DNA from: Parelaphostrongylus tenuis
Taxonomy: Eukaryota > Nematoda > Chromadorea > Rhabditida > Metastrongylidae
Direction of reading: 5' to 3'
Length of the DNA: 64,000 bases
Assembly (NCBI GenBank): GCA_019055375.1
Contig: JAHQIW010001423.1
Location: 124,001-188,000, forward strand
Positions 10,570 to 23,456 of this stretch are shown here, one piece after another (position 1 is the stretch's first letter; the number at the start of each line of letters is the position of its first letter). The notes under the pieces are model-generated. The model was not told where the DNA came from, did not search any database, and worked only from the letters and a program-made list of their open reading frames with translations. The position numbers and the translations under genes were made by a program.

Positions 10570-13500
10570 CTATTGAATTTCGAACAGCTTCACTTCAGTG
10601 TCATACCATATCGGCGGCTCTGTATTCCTGAAGATAACTTCAAATTAATCTTTTAGTGTTTAAAAATAAAAACAGTGCACTCGATGACACTCTAACATAT
10701 CCTCTGTACGACGGAATAAAAAAAAATGAGCTCTGGCAGGGAACCACAAAATATCTATTAGAATCCTTTGTTTTATTGCTATCTAGCAGATTATGATGTT
10801 CTAATCAAGCGTCTAGACTGAAGAAAGAGTGGTAACGAAGCGATGGTTTTATAGTGCAGTGGTAGCAGCCCACGTTCCCTCTTCCCAGCATGGAGGAAAT
10901 GCAGGTTCAACTCTCGCCTGAGCTCAGATGTCTTCAATCACCTATACCAACTGTCAGCTCCTTGATCGTCGAGTGAGCCGGGCGGACATAGCAACACTTC
11001 CACTTTTCCCTATCGCGTGCAAGCGTAGTTTAGTGGGTCCTCCTCGCTCAAGGGATTCGCTGAGCATCACATCTTTCTTCTAGCTTTTCGTGAAGAAATC
11101 GCCACGGTCATCGCGTCGGCTTGACGTCCCGCGATCCAGTCGGTAAGGCTCTCGTCCATCAGTTGTCGTTGACGCGCATCACGTGTCCGGCCCACCTTAT
11201 TCTCGATATCCTGGCGTGTAGAACGGCGTCTCTTGATCTTCGATCTATGACGTAAGTCGGAACTTCGGATCCTTTCTCTCACTTGCGATAGACGGGATAC
11301 TCCAGCATCGACCTTTCGACAGCGCGTTCAATGACGCCAAGTGATCTTTCATCCTACTTGCGTAGCGACCAGGTTTCTGCTGCATGCGTTAGGGCAGGGA
11401 TAATCGTACATTCGTATTATAATATTTTCCATATTGCTCAAAATTTTCGGATATATACTTGGGATATCATAGCATCGCTAGAAAGTAGTAAAATAATGAA
11501 TCCTAATAGATAATACACATCCAATAGCTGCCAGCCTAAATTGATTTAGAGCAGCAACGTGCTTACCCGACCAAACCCCTTAAAGGCTGGTTCTCGACAG
11601 CTCTGATAGTTCATATCGACGAAAGAATGCTAGTAAGCGGTAATCTCAGTATGTAGCGGTAACATGCATCACCGGCATGGGTGAAACGCGGGTTAATCTG
11701 TCCTATGGCTCGAATGCTTTGCATACCACTCAAGATCCTTGGAAGTACATAAAATATCTATCAATCTTAGTTCAACAGTCTACTCACCGTAGGTAAACCA
11801 CTCCCCACATATACGTGCGGAACCAGTGATTTGTTCCAGCGTTTGCTTGATATTTTCGAATCAGAATTGGATGTGGTACAGGCAAAAGCCCTACCAATGT
11901 CCCGTGTTGTAAAAATTTCAGAATTTCGCTCTCATCTGTTAGACCTCTGAAAATAAGTACATTTGAAGAACAGTAGACACTGTGGATCTAAAACAGACAT
12001 TGAGCGAAACAAGTTTAAGCCGTACTTGTCTATACAAATCTTCTCCACTTGAGGTACAAGCACTTGAAGTAGGCGCATGATTGTTTGAAGTGGTAGCTTT
12101 GACTTCCATTGCTCAACCCATTCCTCAGTGGCAACCCAATCTGTAAAAATATTCAGAAGTAACCATTTACAGTTTTGACCAAGATTTTCAGAAATATAAA
12201 GGACAAAAAGGATAAAGCTCTTGACGTTGATCAATCGCTGAGCGATGCGCTATGCATTCGACTTCACCAAGCATCGTCTGAGGTGACTGAATGCATATTT
12301 GACAATTACAATGACTCTCGGTGGCCCACAGACGTGACAAGTTAGCCTGCTATACTTTCACAATAATCCGCTACCAAATGACCAACTCCAGAGGGATGAA
12401 AAGCTTGTTGAGCATTTGGGGCGTGATCGAACCGTCGATCACGTGTGTGTCGCAGGGCATCTGTAATCATTACGCCACACGCGCCCACTTTGGAAAGATA
12501 AAACTCCGAAAAAGACCCAGACTTAGGTGGAGATCCCTTCCACCATCAGTTAATGGTGTCCGCAGTTATGAAGATTTTGAAAAAATGTTCAAAAACATCG
12601 CAAAAGATAGTCGCACCTTCCACAGCTGCTTTGTTATCGGTGTCGCCATTAGTATTCGTTACATTGGTCACCTGTGGTGTAGCTGCAAGCCCCGCAGTGG
12701 AACCTTCAAAACATGAGAAACATAATTCGTGAGGTCTGTAACGGAAAAAAGGCGAAAAACTCAAACGAACATACCGGAAGGGACTTCCGGTGCCACAGGA
12801 GCTGTGGGGCTCTTCAGTTGGTCAATTATCTCTTCTCTAGCTAAAGTCAACGACATTCATTAACACTTTTATCTTTGTAGCAATCGTAATATACAGAGCC
12901 TTAACGGATTTTTTCGAAAGATTCTTGACGAAAAAAAAAACGCGAATATCGAAGACAACACTTATACCTTTCCCTTTTCGACCAAGGAGAGACTTCGATA
13001 TGGAAGCTGCATCCGTTGGGAGATTTGCCAGCTGATAGAAGACTTGACGCTTACGAATGATGGTGTAGATAAGATTTGAGTTCCCTAAATAGGCCACCTT
13101 TCCAAAAAACTGAAGAGGAAATCAATTCATCTTTGCGTACAGATCCTTCGCAAATGTCAGTATCACTGACGTTTAACAATTTTGGGGACATGTTGTTAAG
13201 CTTGATGACGAAAATAATGATAACGAAACGGACCAACCATCGAACTGATACTGAATAATATTATTGAAAACTTCAAGCAGGAAGAACACAAGATGGTGGT
13301 TCGTCGGAGAGGAAAACAGAAACCATGGCGTTGAGAATGCTTCGACAAGATGGAGAAGCTTATTTGCAGCCACCATAGAAAGTGATTTGAGGTAGGGAGA
13401 TACTGAAAAAACAGAATGTTTGCCAAAATACCATTTTAACACTTACCTGGAAAATTTTGACCACTAAAAGGAAAAGTACGAAGACAGGAGCCGCTCTGTT

Positions 13501-16500
13501 GATGCGAAAAAGCATCAATTCCAAACCTCTTTTACATTTCCAAAAACACTATATGAACGCGGGAATTTGTTCTAAGAGAGATGAAACCACGTTTCACCCA
13601 AGCCACTTTGTTTCAGTTGGAATTTGGGTTCAACACTCGGTTGGATTAGAATTATTGCGTACCACTCGGTAGTCTTAGATGTGTATCATACCACTACTAG
13701 AAAGCAGTAAAACGACAAAAAGCATTAGGAATTTGATTCTTTTCCGTTATCGCGCAGGAAATGAAAAAAAAACGACCTCTTTTGCAAGACAAGAATTACT
13801 TACAAGAGTGTTAGTGACCATTTGAAAGCTTATGTTTCGAGGGGCAACCGTATGCTATCGTTTTTTGGAAAGGCCTTTTTATAGCGCTGTATCAATGGAA
13901 GCAAAATTATGATCTACATGGGCCACGCGCTTTTATATTTATTATGCTTATAATTCGCTAGAAGCAAGAAAAGCAATACAAACGTGTAGAGTTCAGTTTC
14001 GAATAAAGTGACACATTTTATCTCGAGTCTGTCTTCAAAACGGAGGGAAATACTGATTTCGATAACAAAATCGCACTTGATATGTGAACCGCTCCTGTAT
14101 GATCTACTGATATCGCGTTAACGATCCACAGCCACAACATACGCTACCTCCAAGCAATGCGCGGTGTTGTGTGACTCTATCTTATTTTCCCTGCTACATT
14201 GCAGAGAAACGGTCTTTTCAGATAATAAGCATGGCGTTTGAATAGTCAGAACTTACGCTATAGAACGGTTAGTTATAATTTAAGGAACGAGCTCTGTCCT
14301 GCGAGAAATAGGCATATGTGAAACACATATCTTTTCTTTTGATAAAGCGCCGTAAAAAAGCCTTCTCAAAAAGTAAAGATATCCTTAGATTTATCGAGAT
14401 TCAAGTTACCGAATTATCACTAGCAGTTTGAGAGAAGAGTTTTGTCCAGAGAAATATGGGCGTGACAGTAATGAAAGTGTATGGCGCGCGTGAAACATAA
14501 CCTGATCTTGAATGCTACAGGGCTATAAAAAGGTCTTCTTGAAAACGAGCATGCACAGAAATTTCAAGTGATTCAAGCTTTTGGATGATTACTGAAAATG
14601 CAGTGGAAAGTTTGCCCAACAAAAAAGGGCTCTTTTTCATTAGCCGCCCAATAACTGGGAAGGACAGGATTTTTTATGATAAAATTATTGAGACAATGAT
14701 AAGTGTTACCTACCATTTACAATTATAGTGAGAAGGCAGTCAAACAAAGATTGGAGACGGTGGTTTCCTGTTGTAATTAATTTGTGAAAAACCTGAAAAA
14801 AAAGAAAACTATGACTGGAGAAGGTGATTGCCTTTAGCGACTGAAAGATGCCAAAACTGCGATCTACAAGAATTCTTTGTTTCAATACTTTTAGCAGTGT
14901 TAAGATGTTGAAAGGAGCGCAAGAGGCACAGTGGATAGAGGTGTCCAACGTCGCACACAAGGTTGATGGCTCGATCTCGCGCTCATAGCTCACCAAGCTA
15001 TCCATCCCTCCGGGGTCGGTAAACTGGTACCGGGCTGGTCGCGGACTTGTCTGAGAGGATGAGCAACACTGACTCGGTACAGCCGTAGGCCACCACGAGT
15101 CACTGTAAAGGTCAGATATGCGTTCAGTCACCTTGAACGAAGTTGAAAATTGAAGACGAATTCATGGCGCATCCCCCAGAAACTGATCGACGCCAAAAGC
15201 TTTGTTCTTTATCCTTTAAGATGATGAAATTATACACCTGAGAGTGTTGGGTAGTACGCAAAAGATTTAAGCCCAGCTGGGAGCTGAACCCGTGTCTTAC
15301 CAATGCCGAGTGCCTAATACCACTACACCAACAAAGACACCGTTTTTCTACCACACTCTTCTTCAATCTCCCACCTAAATCAAATCCTTGCATACTACTC
15401 AACACTGTCAGGTGTAAAGCTGAAAATTTCAAGAAAAAATTACAGAGCTCAAAGAACCTACGATAATCAAGAGATCGGCATGAGTCCCTGTAAATGAAGG
15501 AACATCTATAGCTGCTTTCGCGACATAAGGCTTATTCAGACGCACACCAAAATTCCGTTCACCACTAAGCAAAAGTATCAGAAATACACCCATATGAACA
15601 AGACCGACACGTGCTTAAAATTCTGGAGATGATTTACAACACATATTCCACAAAACTACACGAATTATAACTGTAGATTTGATTTATTGGAGGTAAATTC
15701 CTTTTTCACAAGTAAATTCCTTCCTTTTCATAAGTACATGAGGTAAGAATGTCTTATTAACCCTCTGGGAAGCGCAGTTGAAAACGCTGAGCTCCGCTCA
15801 ATTTAAGAAGTTCACTATTTTCGCTATGTAGAAGAAAATTCTTTCTCACTTTGAGAACATTTCTAAAATCAAAGTCACTTTGAGAACATATCTAAAATCA
15901 AAGTATTGAAAATGTATAAGAGACCTTACTCTACCGCTGTAAAGATATTAGCTTTTTATTTCCATTTTATGTCTCAGACTGAAAAAACTATGAAGTTCAA
16001 GCAATAAGCTGAATATTCCGAGTGCAAAACGTAATGTTCTCTTTGCTCTTATAGCATTTTGAAAACTGAACTCAGTTTCAGAAATGTCAAGATTAATTCT
16101 ATCCACCGAATGCTAAAAATCTACTAGAAATCGAAACACGGACGCCAACCGAGCAAAGAAAGCAAATCGATGTGAAACGTAAATCTCTTTGCAGAAACAA
16201 GGTATATTTCAGAATCGCCATTCTTCGTGCTATCGAATGACCAGCAAAAATCTGATGGAAAAGCTCTAAGCAGCAAAAAAAGGCCTTCAGATACGTGTGC
16301 GCAGTATATTGTACACATTGACCCGAAGAGGGTTAACTTAAGAGTAATATAAGTGAAGAAAAGGACATATTTGAACCTGTACAATGCAAAAGCACAACTA
16401 ACTTGGATCATTTCTTGACTCAGTAATATAGAAAAGAATCGGCACAAGAATCTCAAGAACATCAGAAGTTTTGAGCACGTAGAACATGAATTTCTGTAGG

Positions 16501-19500
16501 ATAGCAGATTCTTTAGCAAAGCAGCACCACATTAACCTGTTAAGATCTCTCTCACCTGATTGTACTCACAGCATTTCCATAGCAAAACTAGCAATTCCTG
16601 ATGAAATCCGATCTTCTTTGCTGAATTTGGAAGATAAGTGGACAATAACGGATTACTCAGCAATCGTGTCATCCCCTGAATTACGTAGAAAGTCCAGTAG
16701 CATAGCGACATGGCAATTAGAAACAGCTCATAGAACATTCATACCTTCAACATAAAGTCAAAGTCCTCTTCACGATGAATTCTTCCCAGATAATTTATAA
16801 AATAATTATCTGAATAACCAGTGTCATCAGATTTTGGCTGGCTGTCTTTGTCCAAGCATACGATCAAAACCTGAGCAATAAGATCGAAAAATCGTTCATA
16901 AAGTGAATGGGCAAAAGACGTGAAGATAAAGCCTTAGAATCAATAAACACTACAAGATCTCTACCTTTCTGCTTTCAGCAGTGTTATGATGTTATAATCC
17001 TGCATTCAAGATTATTGAGTGGCACGTAAAGCACTGAACTTTAGAGGCAGTTGAGCCCTCCTTTTACCCATGCCGAGGACGCGCGTGCTACCATTAAACT
17101 ACCGAGACCACCACTTTGCAATAACTTTTTCTTCGATATGACCTATCGTTTCATTCCTCACAAATATAGGTTGGTAACACTATAATAATGCTGAAAAGGA
17201 TATGATATGTTTTGAGCCGATAGGTCTAGTGCTATATAGGCGCCTATTTCGTCCTATTGGGACTCATCAGTAGCACCCTCCCTCGGTTCCGTCGATCCCT
17301 TGAGGTTAAATAATCCTTTAAAGGAATCGACGCCGAGTAAAAACTAAACACCCAAAGTAGGATGAAATAGGCGCCTATATGCACTAGACCTATCGGCTCA
17401 AAATATGTCATATCCTTATCAGATTAAATCGTTTTGAGCGGGTCTGTAAAAGAGCGGTCGATAACAGAGGAATGCTGAAAAGCATTGAAATATAAAGAAA
17501 TCAGCTCGATTACAGCTCCGAATAGCTGCCAACTTAACTGAGTTTGAGCCCAAAATGTGCTCACCAGGCCAAACCTGTTAGAGGTTGGTTACTAGCAGCT
17601 ACGATAGGAAATATCGAAGAATATGTGGTTGAACAGCGGTGGCATCGGTGGTATTATGGTAGTGCACGTCCCCGTGTGGTCGCAACATGGCTTCAATTCC
17701 TGTACGCTTCCACACTAGATAAAATTACTCTTCTCAAAATATGATTCATTCCCTTAATAATTCTAGAAAGGACTTAAAACTGTTTTCGATGGCTAGTAAA
17801 TCCAGATGTGAAACGCATGTCGATTAGCATTGCCTGAACCCTGTGGTAACGCGTAAGTTCTGCTGAATACACACTATTCCAGAGGCCGTTACCACTTAAC
17901 ACTGTTTTTACCTGACCATTAGGGATCGTTTAGAAGCTCAATTCTTTGTTGATTTAAAATATTAAGCGCAGTTTCTGAAAAGGCCTTCTTAAGAGGCGTA
18001 ACAGCCGACACAAATATGCGTTTCACCTTTACCGCGCACTTTTTGCTCGGCTGACACCACTTATTCGACAGCTTAAATCTCGGCGATTCTGAAACTGGGT
18101 TTGGTTTTAGGAAAAGGCTTTCAAAGGGCATTGTAAAAGCGAAAAGGTGACTATGTTTTGCAGTCGAGTTTTATAAGCACGCATGAGTTTCATATTCATT
18201 AAAAACAGGGGGAGCACAGATAATCGTGGAGCATAGAAGTATCACAAACATCCCAAGACTATTTGCTTCAGAACGGAAAAATGTCTTGAATAACGAAAAT
18301 CGGGCACAGGGACCAATTGTGGTCCTCTAAGTGGTAAAATGCACACGCAGCAATTCTGCAAAGCAATGGGAGTGCCCCTACAGGTATACAAATTACATCT
18401 CCTTATATGACGCGCTAATTATATACCTGTGTTCGTACATATATATATACATGTATGTACATACACACATATATAATGTGTACATGTATGTATATACATA
18501 CAAGTGGATATATGCACGCATACCAATCTATGCATGAATACATAGAAACATACGTTTTTTAAAAACGAGTTAGATATATATCACTGAAAATATGAATTGG
18601 GATGATGTGGCAACGTATTTTGAGCCTTTTATGAGGTCTGCTATGGCATTTAAACAGCTCAGGACGCAAGTTTTGGCATTGAAGCCTCGTCAGTTGCACG
18701 GTGCCCTTCGGTCCAGTCAGTTCCTCGGTGAGAGATCCCCTATATAAAAAAATCGACGTCTACATATTTGCACTTTCCGTTTGGTGAAAAGACCGCCTAA
18801 TAGCAATGTTGCCCACTCGATAGCTTGTGGCTGGTGAAACATGATTGTCATACCCTTCGTTTCGAGCGTCTTCGAGATCTCGCTCAAAACAATATGATTC
18901 GACAACATATTTTGAGTCATTCGCGCCGCTTCCTCTATATAGGGGATATCTCCTTACGGAACTAACTGAAGCGAAACACATCGTGCCACCGACAAGGCTG
19001 TGATGCCAACAAACGTGTCATGTACTGTATAAGTCCCATAACAGACCCCGTGAAAGGTGAAAGATATGTTATCAAATTATATTGCTTGAGTGAGGTCTCA
19101 AAAACACTCGAAATGAAAGGTATGAATCAGAACAATGCAAAATATCACAACAAAGCCTTGCGCGTATTGGCAAAGTAGCGATTTGAAACTAAACAGGACA
19201 AATTAACATATTAACCTGGAGTGCCGTTTCGACCAGTGGCTCTCGAGAATCATTGAAAAGAAGATAATTGTAGGGCAAACCAATCCCGACTGGGTCGTAG
19301 GCGCAAACCACATTGAGGAGTGAGGTGAACAGGGGAAGCACATGACGATTTTCAGCTGATGTGAAGTGGGTAACCCATCGCAAGCGATTCTCATCTACAA
19401 GAATTTTATCTATTCCATTAACTTACAGTCGAATTTAATCGTAATAAATCAGATAAAAACCTGTTACTGGAGCATAAATAACTTCTGATAAGCATGTAAG

Positions 19501-22500
19501 CAGTAGTTTGAGGACTTCAGTACGATTTTGATCAAGTTGAGCGCTTGAAACGGGTTTGCTTGCGAATCCAACACCAGCTTCCCAAATCAGCTCACAAGTT
19601 TCAATAGTGGATAGATCGTCTACTTTACCCTGAAATGAAAGACTACTTTTCTTTAGCAACTTATCAATAGGACAAGAAATGCTCATTTAAGCGCTAAATG
19701 CACAAGAATGATACTAATATGTCAGATGTACGAGAGGGGGGTGGCGGGCGAGCCGCTAGTTAAGCTCAAAGCGGGGTTGATCTCCAACCCCACATTCAAA
19801 CACTCTACAATCAATAAAGAACGCCCCACTGAACGTCCCAGCCTGGCTAACCTCAAGATTGCAAGAGACGGCTCGACCAGTACTTTACGACGTCCGTGAA
19901 AACGATGAAATCGTCAAGTGAGCGAGATGCAAAGAGTAGAGGAAACCGCACAGATCATGATAAAGGTTAAAGAGAGTGGTAAGTAAGTAAAAAATATGTC
20001 ACACACAGCAGGACCCACCTTCACACCTCCTACAGTAAAGCCAGGGCAAAAGAGAAGATCACAGAGAATACTTAGAAGCACAGTGGCCATCGGAGTCTGC
20101 CCATCTCCCTAAAAGACATGGATGCCATAGAAATTAGAGGCTTTTTACGATAACAGTAAGGCTAGCTTACCGTCGGTATTGAGGACCAGAAATAGCCTCT
20201 CCACTCAGCATCCTCGTACATATATGGGATCAGTCGGGTTAAAAGTCTGATGCAGTTGATAACCTGTAAGACAGCCTCCAACAAATCTTGAAGGTAGTCG
20301 ATCTTTTTCTTTTAAGAGAAAGAAAGAAATTGTAAGCTTTTTGAAAGAAACTCGAACAAGATAAGCTAAGATCAAATACGCACAGAACGAAATAACATTT
20401 TCGATGGCTAATATTGACATCAAAGCCGAAAAAAAACAATGCTAGAAATCAAGATTATCAATGTATAAGATTGTTCAGGAGTTCCAAAGAAACTTTGAGA
20501 ATCCAAGAATAAACCAAACCATTGATTTTAACCCTAAATGTCTCACTAGAGAACATGGAAAATAAGATAAATTACCAGAAAATAAGGCCTATAGAGTCCA
20601 ATCAATGACTTCTTGTTAGTTCTCGAAATCTCCGAATTTCTCTAAAACGCCAAAATAGTCTCATACATTGATATCTTCAATGATATCGATATTTCGAATT
20701 AGAAAATATAAAAGGAGAACAAGGCGAAGAAAACCTGCTGTTACCTTCCTCTCAGACAAAGTAGCTGGATTATCTCTTGCATGCTGAATCTTCTCTAAGG
20801 TTTTGTAACATAAACTGGCTAAATTTTTCGGATAGTCTTCTCTGAATACGAAAATCAAGCATTTGATTAGTCGAAAAATAATTGCCTAACAGAATCAAAC
20901 CGGAACCAATTTTCTCCTAACTTCAGCTTTATCAATTAAGTATATATTCTCTGTTGATTGAGTCAACAGCACGACGCTGGCAAAAATAAAAAAATTCGGA
21001 TAACGTTTCAACGTCTTAGTTTTCTTCAGAGCCGTTAATTCATGTCGATTTTAGTGAACAGATGGATGAAGTTCTCAGCTTCGCCTTCATCTACTTCCGT
21101 TCAAGGTGAATGGAGGCATTTCTGGTCTTTTAGAATGACTCGCGATGGTCTACCGATGTATCAAGTCAGTGTTGTTGCCCTCTAAGACAAGTCTGGTACC
21201 AACTAACCAACCTCCAAGGTATGGAAGGCATAGTGAGTCTTGAGTGTGGAATCCAACCATCGACCCTCGATTAAGCGACCAGATGCGTGTCGCAGAGCAC
21301 TCTAACCACTGAGCTAGGCTCACCCAGGAGTCGATTGTATCGGAAGGAATTTTTACCACTTTCGTGCCCTCCTAGATGACTTATCGCCTCATCATGATTG
21401 GGAGGTGATCCTGGATGTCAAACTTCGAAGTACAGCGGTGAGTTAAACCCCAGCAGGGTCAATCAAGCTTAGAAGGAGTCCGATGTTTCCCCTGGAAAGC
21501 CCACTTAAGAGTAAACCGTGCCAAGAATGACGCCGTCTTGGTAGCTACAACTCACAAGGTGGTAACTCCCTCTGATCCACAACGGCCGGCGACTAGTCTA
21601 ATATGGCGACAACTTAAGCAAGCCTCGGCTATGCTTACATCGGGACTCCAAGACAAAACAGCTAAACCAGCAGTTTCCCTGGGCTTGGGCCTACCGTATC
21701 AGTGAAAACGGGTCGTCCAAGTATCCAAGTAATTGATTTCGTGCTATTGGTTTGCTCAACATGAATGTATGACTGATACAGATATATCTGAGATAAAGAT
21801 AGAGGAGAGATCAAGAAACACAGCCACCTCAACTTTCGAATATCTTCGGCTGGAATCATCGCAAAGACATCATTAACACCTTGTCCAGCGTCCGATGACC
21901 ACAGCTGCTCCCAAAACGCCTCATCATCCTAGGTGGTCTCAGGATTATTTAGCACTAAGGACCTTGGTTCATCATGGATAAGTCACTTTTGAGCCCTACT
22001 TGGCTTTCATAATCATTTGGATTGAAAGAGGGCGAAGTGAGTAAAAGCTAGCGGAGAAAACAAAACTTTGTGGAGCAGTAGGACTATTCCAAATGATAAA
22101 GCAGCCAATGGAAAAGAAATTGTACAAACTCGGATTATGCAATAGGAACTATGAAGGCTAAAAGTAATCCAAATATGCAAAACAAACATGAATTAGCTTG
22201 GAGTCAGGGTGGTGCAATACATTAAGAGACGCTCTTGGAAAGGGTGAGACGCGCGTCCGATTCCCCTTCAAGTACCAAAGTTTGCATATTATTCAACATT
22301 GTAGGATTCTATACTGATTGTTAATTAACCCTCTAGCGCAGTCGATAGAAATAAATCTATCCGGCTAACGTCCCGACTTTTTTGCTCTTTCCTTAGTGTT
22401 AATGGCCTAATCAAGAATGATTTCGAAGTAAAATAAAAATAGTCGCAAACCTGTTTCCCCTTTTTCGAGGTGAGATCAATAACAGCTTGACGAAAATCGA

Positions 22501-22522
22501 TCTTACTGCCCTGTGAACCCAT
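10570..22522 (-). CDS. hid-1: HID1 / high-temperature-induced dauer formation protein 1
   Basis: Nineteen exons, listed 5' to 3' on the minus strand: 22522-22451, 21928-21834, 20841-20745, 20263-20171, 20108-20019, 19629-19461, 19394-19216, 16870-16745, 16675-16556, 16493-16403, 15613-15462, 14792-14714, 13402-13238, 13084-12968, 12840-12775, 12703-12617, 12140-12026, 11946-11788 and 10627-10570. All junctions are in phase, giving 709 codons and no internal stop (family about 730-790). Landmarks include DDEAFWEQLW, LLTRLIPYMYEDAEWRGYFW, a CAYDPVG/PYNYLLF segment, a HQELLVLLWK segment, LLLSGERNFGVRLNKPY, NHHLVFFLLEVFNNIIQYQ, KLPLQTIMRLLQVLVPQVE and the C-terminal PPIWYDTEVKLFEIQ. HID1 is a peripheral Golgi/trans-Golgi protein needed for dense-core vesicle and neuropeptide sorting. 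The start MGSQGSK keeps Gly2 for N-myristoylation. The low-complexity linker (exons 15-16) is shorter than in mammals. Introns 2, 7, 11, 16 and 18 hold repeats. Confidence 0.95.
10930..11420 (-). mobile_element. 5'-truncated RTE-type retrotransposon fragment
   Basis: This segment parallels the 3' part of the RTE element at 54847-58350: the shared text includes gatcgtcgagtga and the C-terminal coding motif RERIRSSDLRHRSKI on the minus strand. Only the 3' end is present, as expected for abortive reverse transcription. It lies in the last intron of hid-1 in the gene's own orientation. Confidence 0.8.
11520..11760 (+). repeat. SINE-B copy in hid-1 intron 18
   Basis: A SINE-B unit with the leader (cccgaccaaaccccttaaaggctgg), the tRNA-like head (ggtaatctcagtatgtagcgg...gaaacgcgggtt) and the tail (gcataccactcaagatcctt) in family order. 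It lies next to the RTE fragment, antisense to hid-1. Confidence 0.65.
12208..12486 (-). repeat. SINE-A copy in hid-1 intron 16
   Basis: Family tail (gataaagctcttgacgttga) at the left and head (ttacgccacacgcgccc) at the right. It fills most of the 475-nt intron between exons 16 and 17 and is in the same orientation as the gene. Confidence 0.8.
13795..14640. repeat. Dispersed repeat family D, several tandem copies
   Basis: A loosely repeated unit contains variants of cgcgcgtgaaacat, a 'ttttgtcc...gaaatatgggcg' block, 'cgctgt' near 'aaaaggcctt' and 'tatcgaatgattactg'. Related units occur near 5390-5560, 17895-18180, 22527-22770, 24165-24500, 31075-31560 and 33470-34290. There is no open frame; the class is not recognised. 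This block lies in the hid-1 intron between exons 12 and 13. Confidence 0.45.
14915..15410. repeat. SINE-A followed by inverted SINE-B in hid-1 intron 11
   Basis: A plus-oriented SINE-A (14915-15216, head gagcgcaagaggcacagtgg, body ccctccggggtcggtaaactgg) abuts a minus-oriented SINE-B (about 15225-15410, gagctgaacccgtgtcttacc then ctaataccactacaccaac). The two tRNA-derived elements fill nearly all of this intron. Confidence 0.75.
16965..17750. repeat. SINE-B pair enclosing a terminal-inverted-repeat element, hid-1 intron 7
   Basis: A minus-oriented SINE-B (about 16965-17120) and a plus-oriented SINE-B (about 17500-17750, ccaaacctgttagaggttgg then gtggtcgcaacatgg) flank a 220-nt element at about 17203-17425. 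That element's ends are inverted repeats: gagccgataggtctagtgc at the left and gcactagacctatcggctc at the right. A related element lies at 61370-61600. Confidence 0.7.
18426..18550. repeat. TA/CATA-rich microsatellite
   Basis: Alternating purine-pyrimidine tetranucleotide runs of the tacatatatatatacatgta type in hid-1 intron 7. The sequence is low complexity, and open frames on either strand here are artefacts. Confidence 0.85.
18605..19075. repeat. Terminal-inverted-repeat element (family F), hid-1 intron 7
   Basis: Ends of about 85 nt are imperfect inverted repeats: the left carries tgaggtctgctatggc and ggcattgaagcctcgtcag, the right carries cgacaaggctgtgatgcc and cataacagaccccgtg. A second nested inverted pair (gatcccctatata and tatataggggatat) lies inside. 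There is no transposase. A family member lies at about 53290-53690. Confidence 0.65.
19760..19905. repeat. Dispersed repeat family G fragment
   Basis: The block with aagaacgccccactgaacg followed by cagcctggctaacctcaagattgcaag recurs in diverged form near 8745-8830 and 60440-60530. There is no coding content. It lies in the hid-1 intron between exons 5 and 6. Confidence 0.5.
21100..21735. repeat. SINE-A fragment plus family E copy 2, hid-1 intron 2
   Basis: A reverse-oriented, tail-truncated SINE-A (about 21100-21326) shows the body motif agacaagtctggtaccaac and the head ctaaccactgagctaggctc. It is followed by a 370-nt copy (21365-21735) of the repeat seen at 4555-4950. Confidence 0.65.
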
Positions 22523-22526
22523 CTGA

Positions 22527-22770
22527 AAGATCTTCGTTGCAGATTTTTGGGCAAAGAATCAAAACCGATCCCTTTGGTTGGGCAGAACCTTTTATAAGAG
22601 TGTCAGCTATCATTCGAAAGCTCAAATCTCTGGCTAGCGCCGTACGTGGTGGCTTTTTTAAAATAGTCTTTTTTAGCGCCTCAACGAAAGAATAAACATG
22701 GTAATCAGGCTGGAGACTTAAGCTTTTGAATAATTGACAACACTCTTATGAAGAAATCGGCTTCTGATCC
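22527..22770. repeat. Family D repeat next to the hid-1 start
   Basis: Starting within a few bases of the hid-1 ATG, this repeat shares 'agagtgtcagctatcattcg', 'ctctggctagcgcc' and 'ggctttttt' blocks with the repeat at 33480-33640. The hid-1 5' flank therefore consists of repeat sequence, or an upstream non-coding exon or trans-splice site lies within it. No clean acceptor is evident. Confidence 0.45.
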
Positions 22771-23456
22771 CGTGTCGTTCAACGGAAAAGAACCACTCTT
22801 CCAAAGAAAAGGAGAAAGAAACGGAAGCAAATCGATTCCAGGTGAGACGATAGTACGAGACAAAAACGAAGAAAAGAAAAATATAAACAAATCAAAAATG
22901 GAGAAGTGAATGAGAAATCGATGAAAATAAACGAGATATAAATAATTCTAACCACAAAATGCCGAGGAGACAAGAGCAAAACTCCTGCGACATGCTTTTT
23001 GTCGAAGACTCAGTCTCCCAACTATACCTTCGCCAGAGCACTCTTTGGCTATACTATTTACATCGTTTTTATCGAATTGATATATCGATAATTATCGATT
23101 GATGTCGATCCTTGACGTGAATGAAACTTCAAGCACGAAACACAGGATGCGATCGAATATAACGAAAACTCAGTGAACGTTTTGAGGAAAAAAATCTATC
23201 GCAAAATTTCATTAGAAATCCGACTGAGGAAAATTCTGAGATATATTTTGAGTTTCATACAAACATAAAGTTCCGTCTGAAATCTGAATGGGATATCTGC
23301 AGAAGCCAATACAAAACGGTAGCGATCCATATTTTAGAGGGAAATTCCTTGGATAAAATGCTATTTTTGTGATTTTGAGCTTTCTGCTCAGTCCTTTGCG
23401 GACAGTAGTTAAGCAATTTTTGCAAGTGGCGCGCGATTTTCATTTTTTCAACCAAT

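Noticed and set aside
16124..16519. 131-codon minus-strand open frame
   Set aside because: Only its first third is real (hid-1 exon 10, 16493-16403); the remainder is intron read-through.
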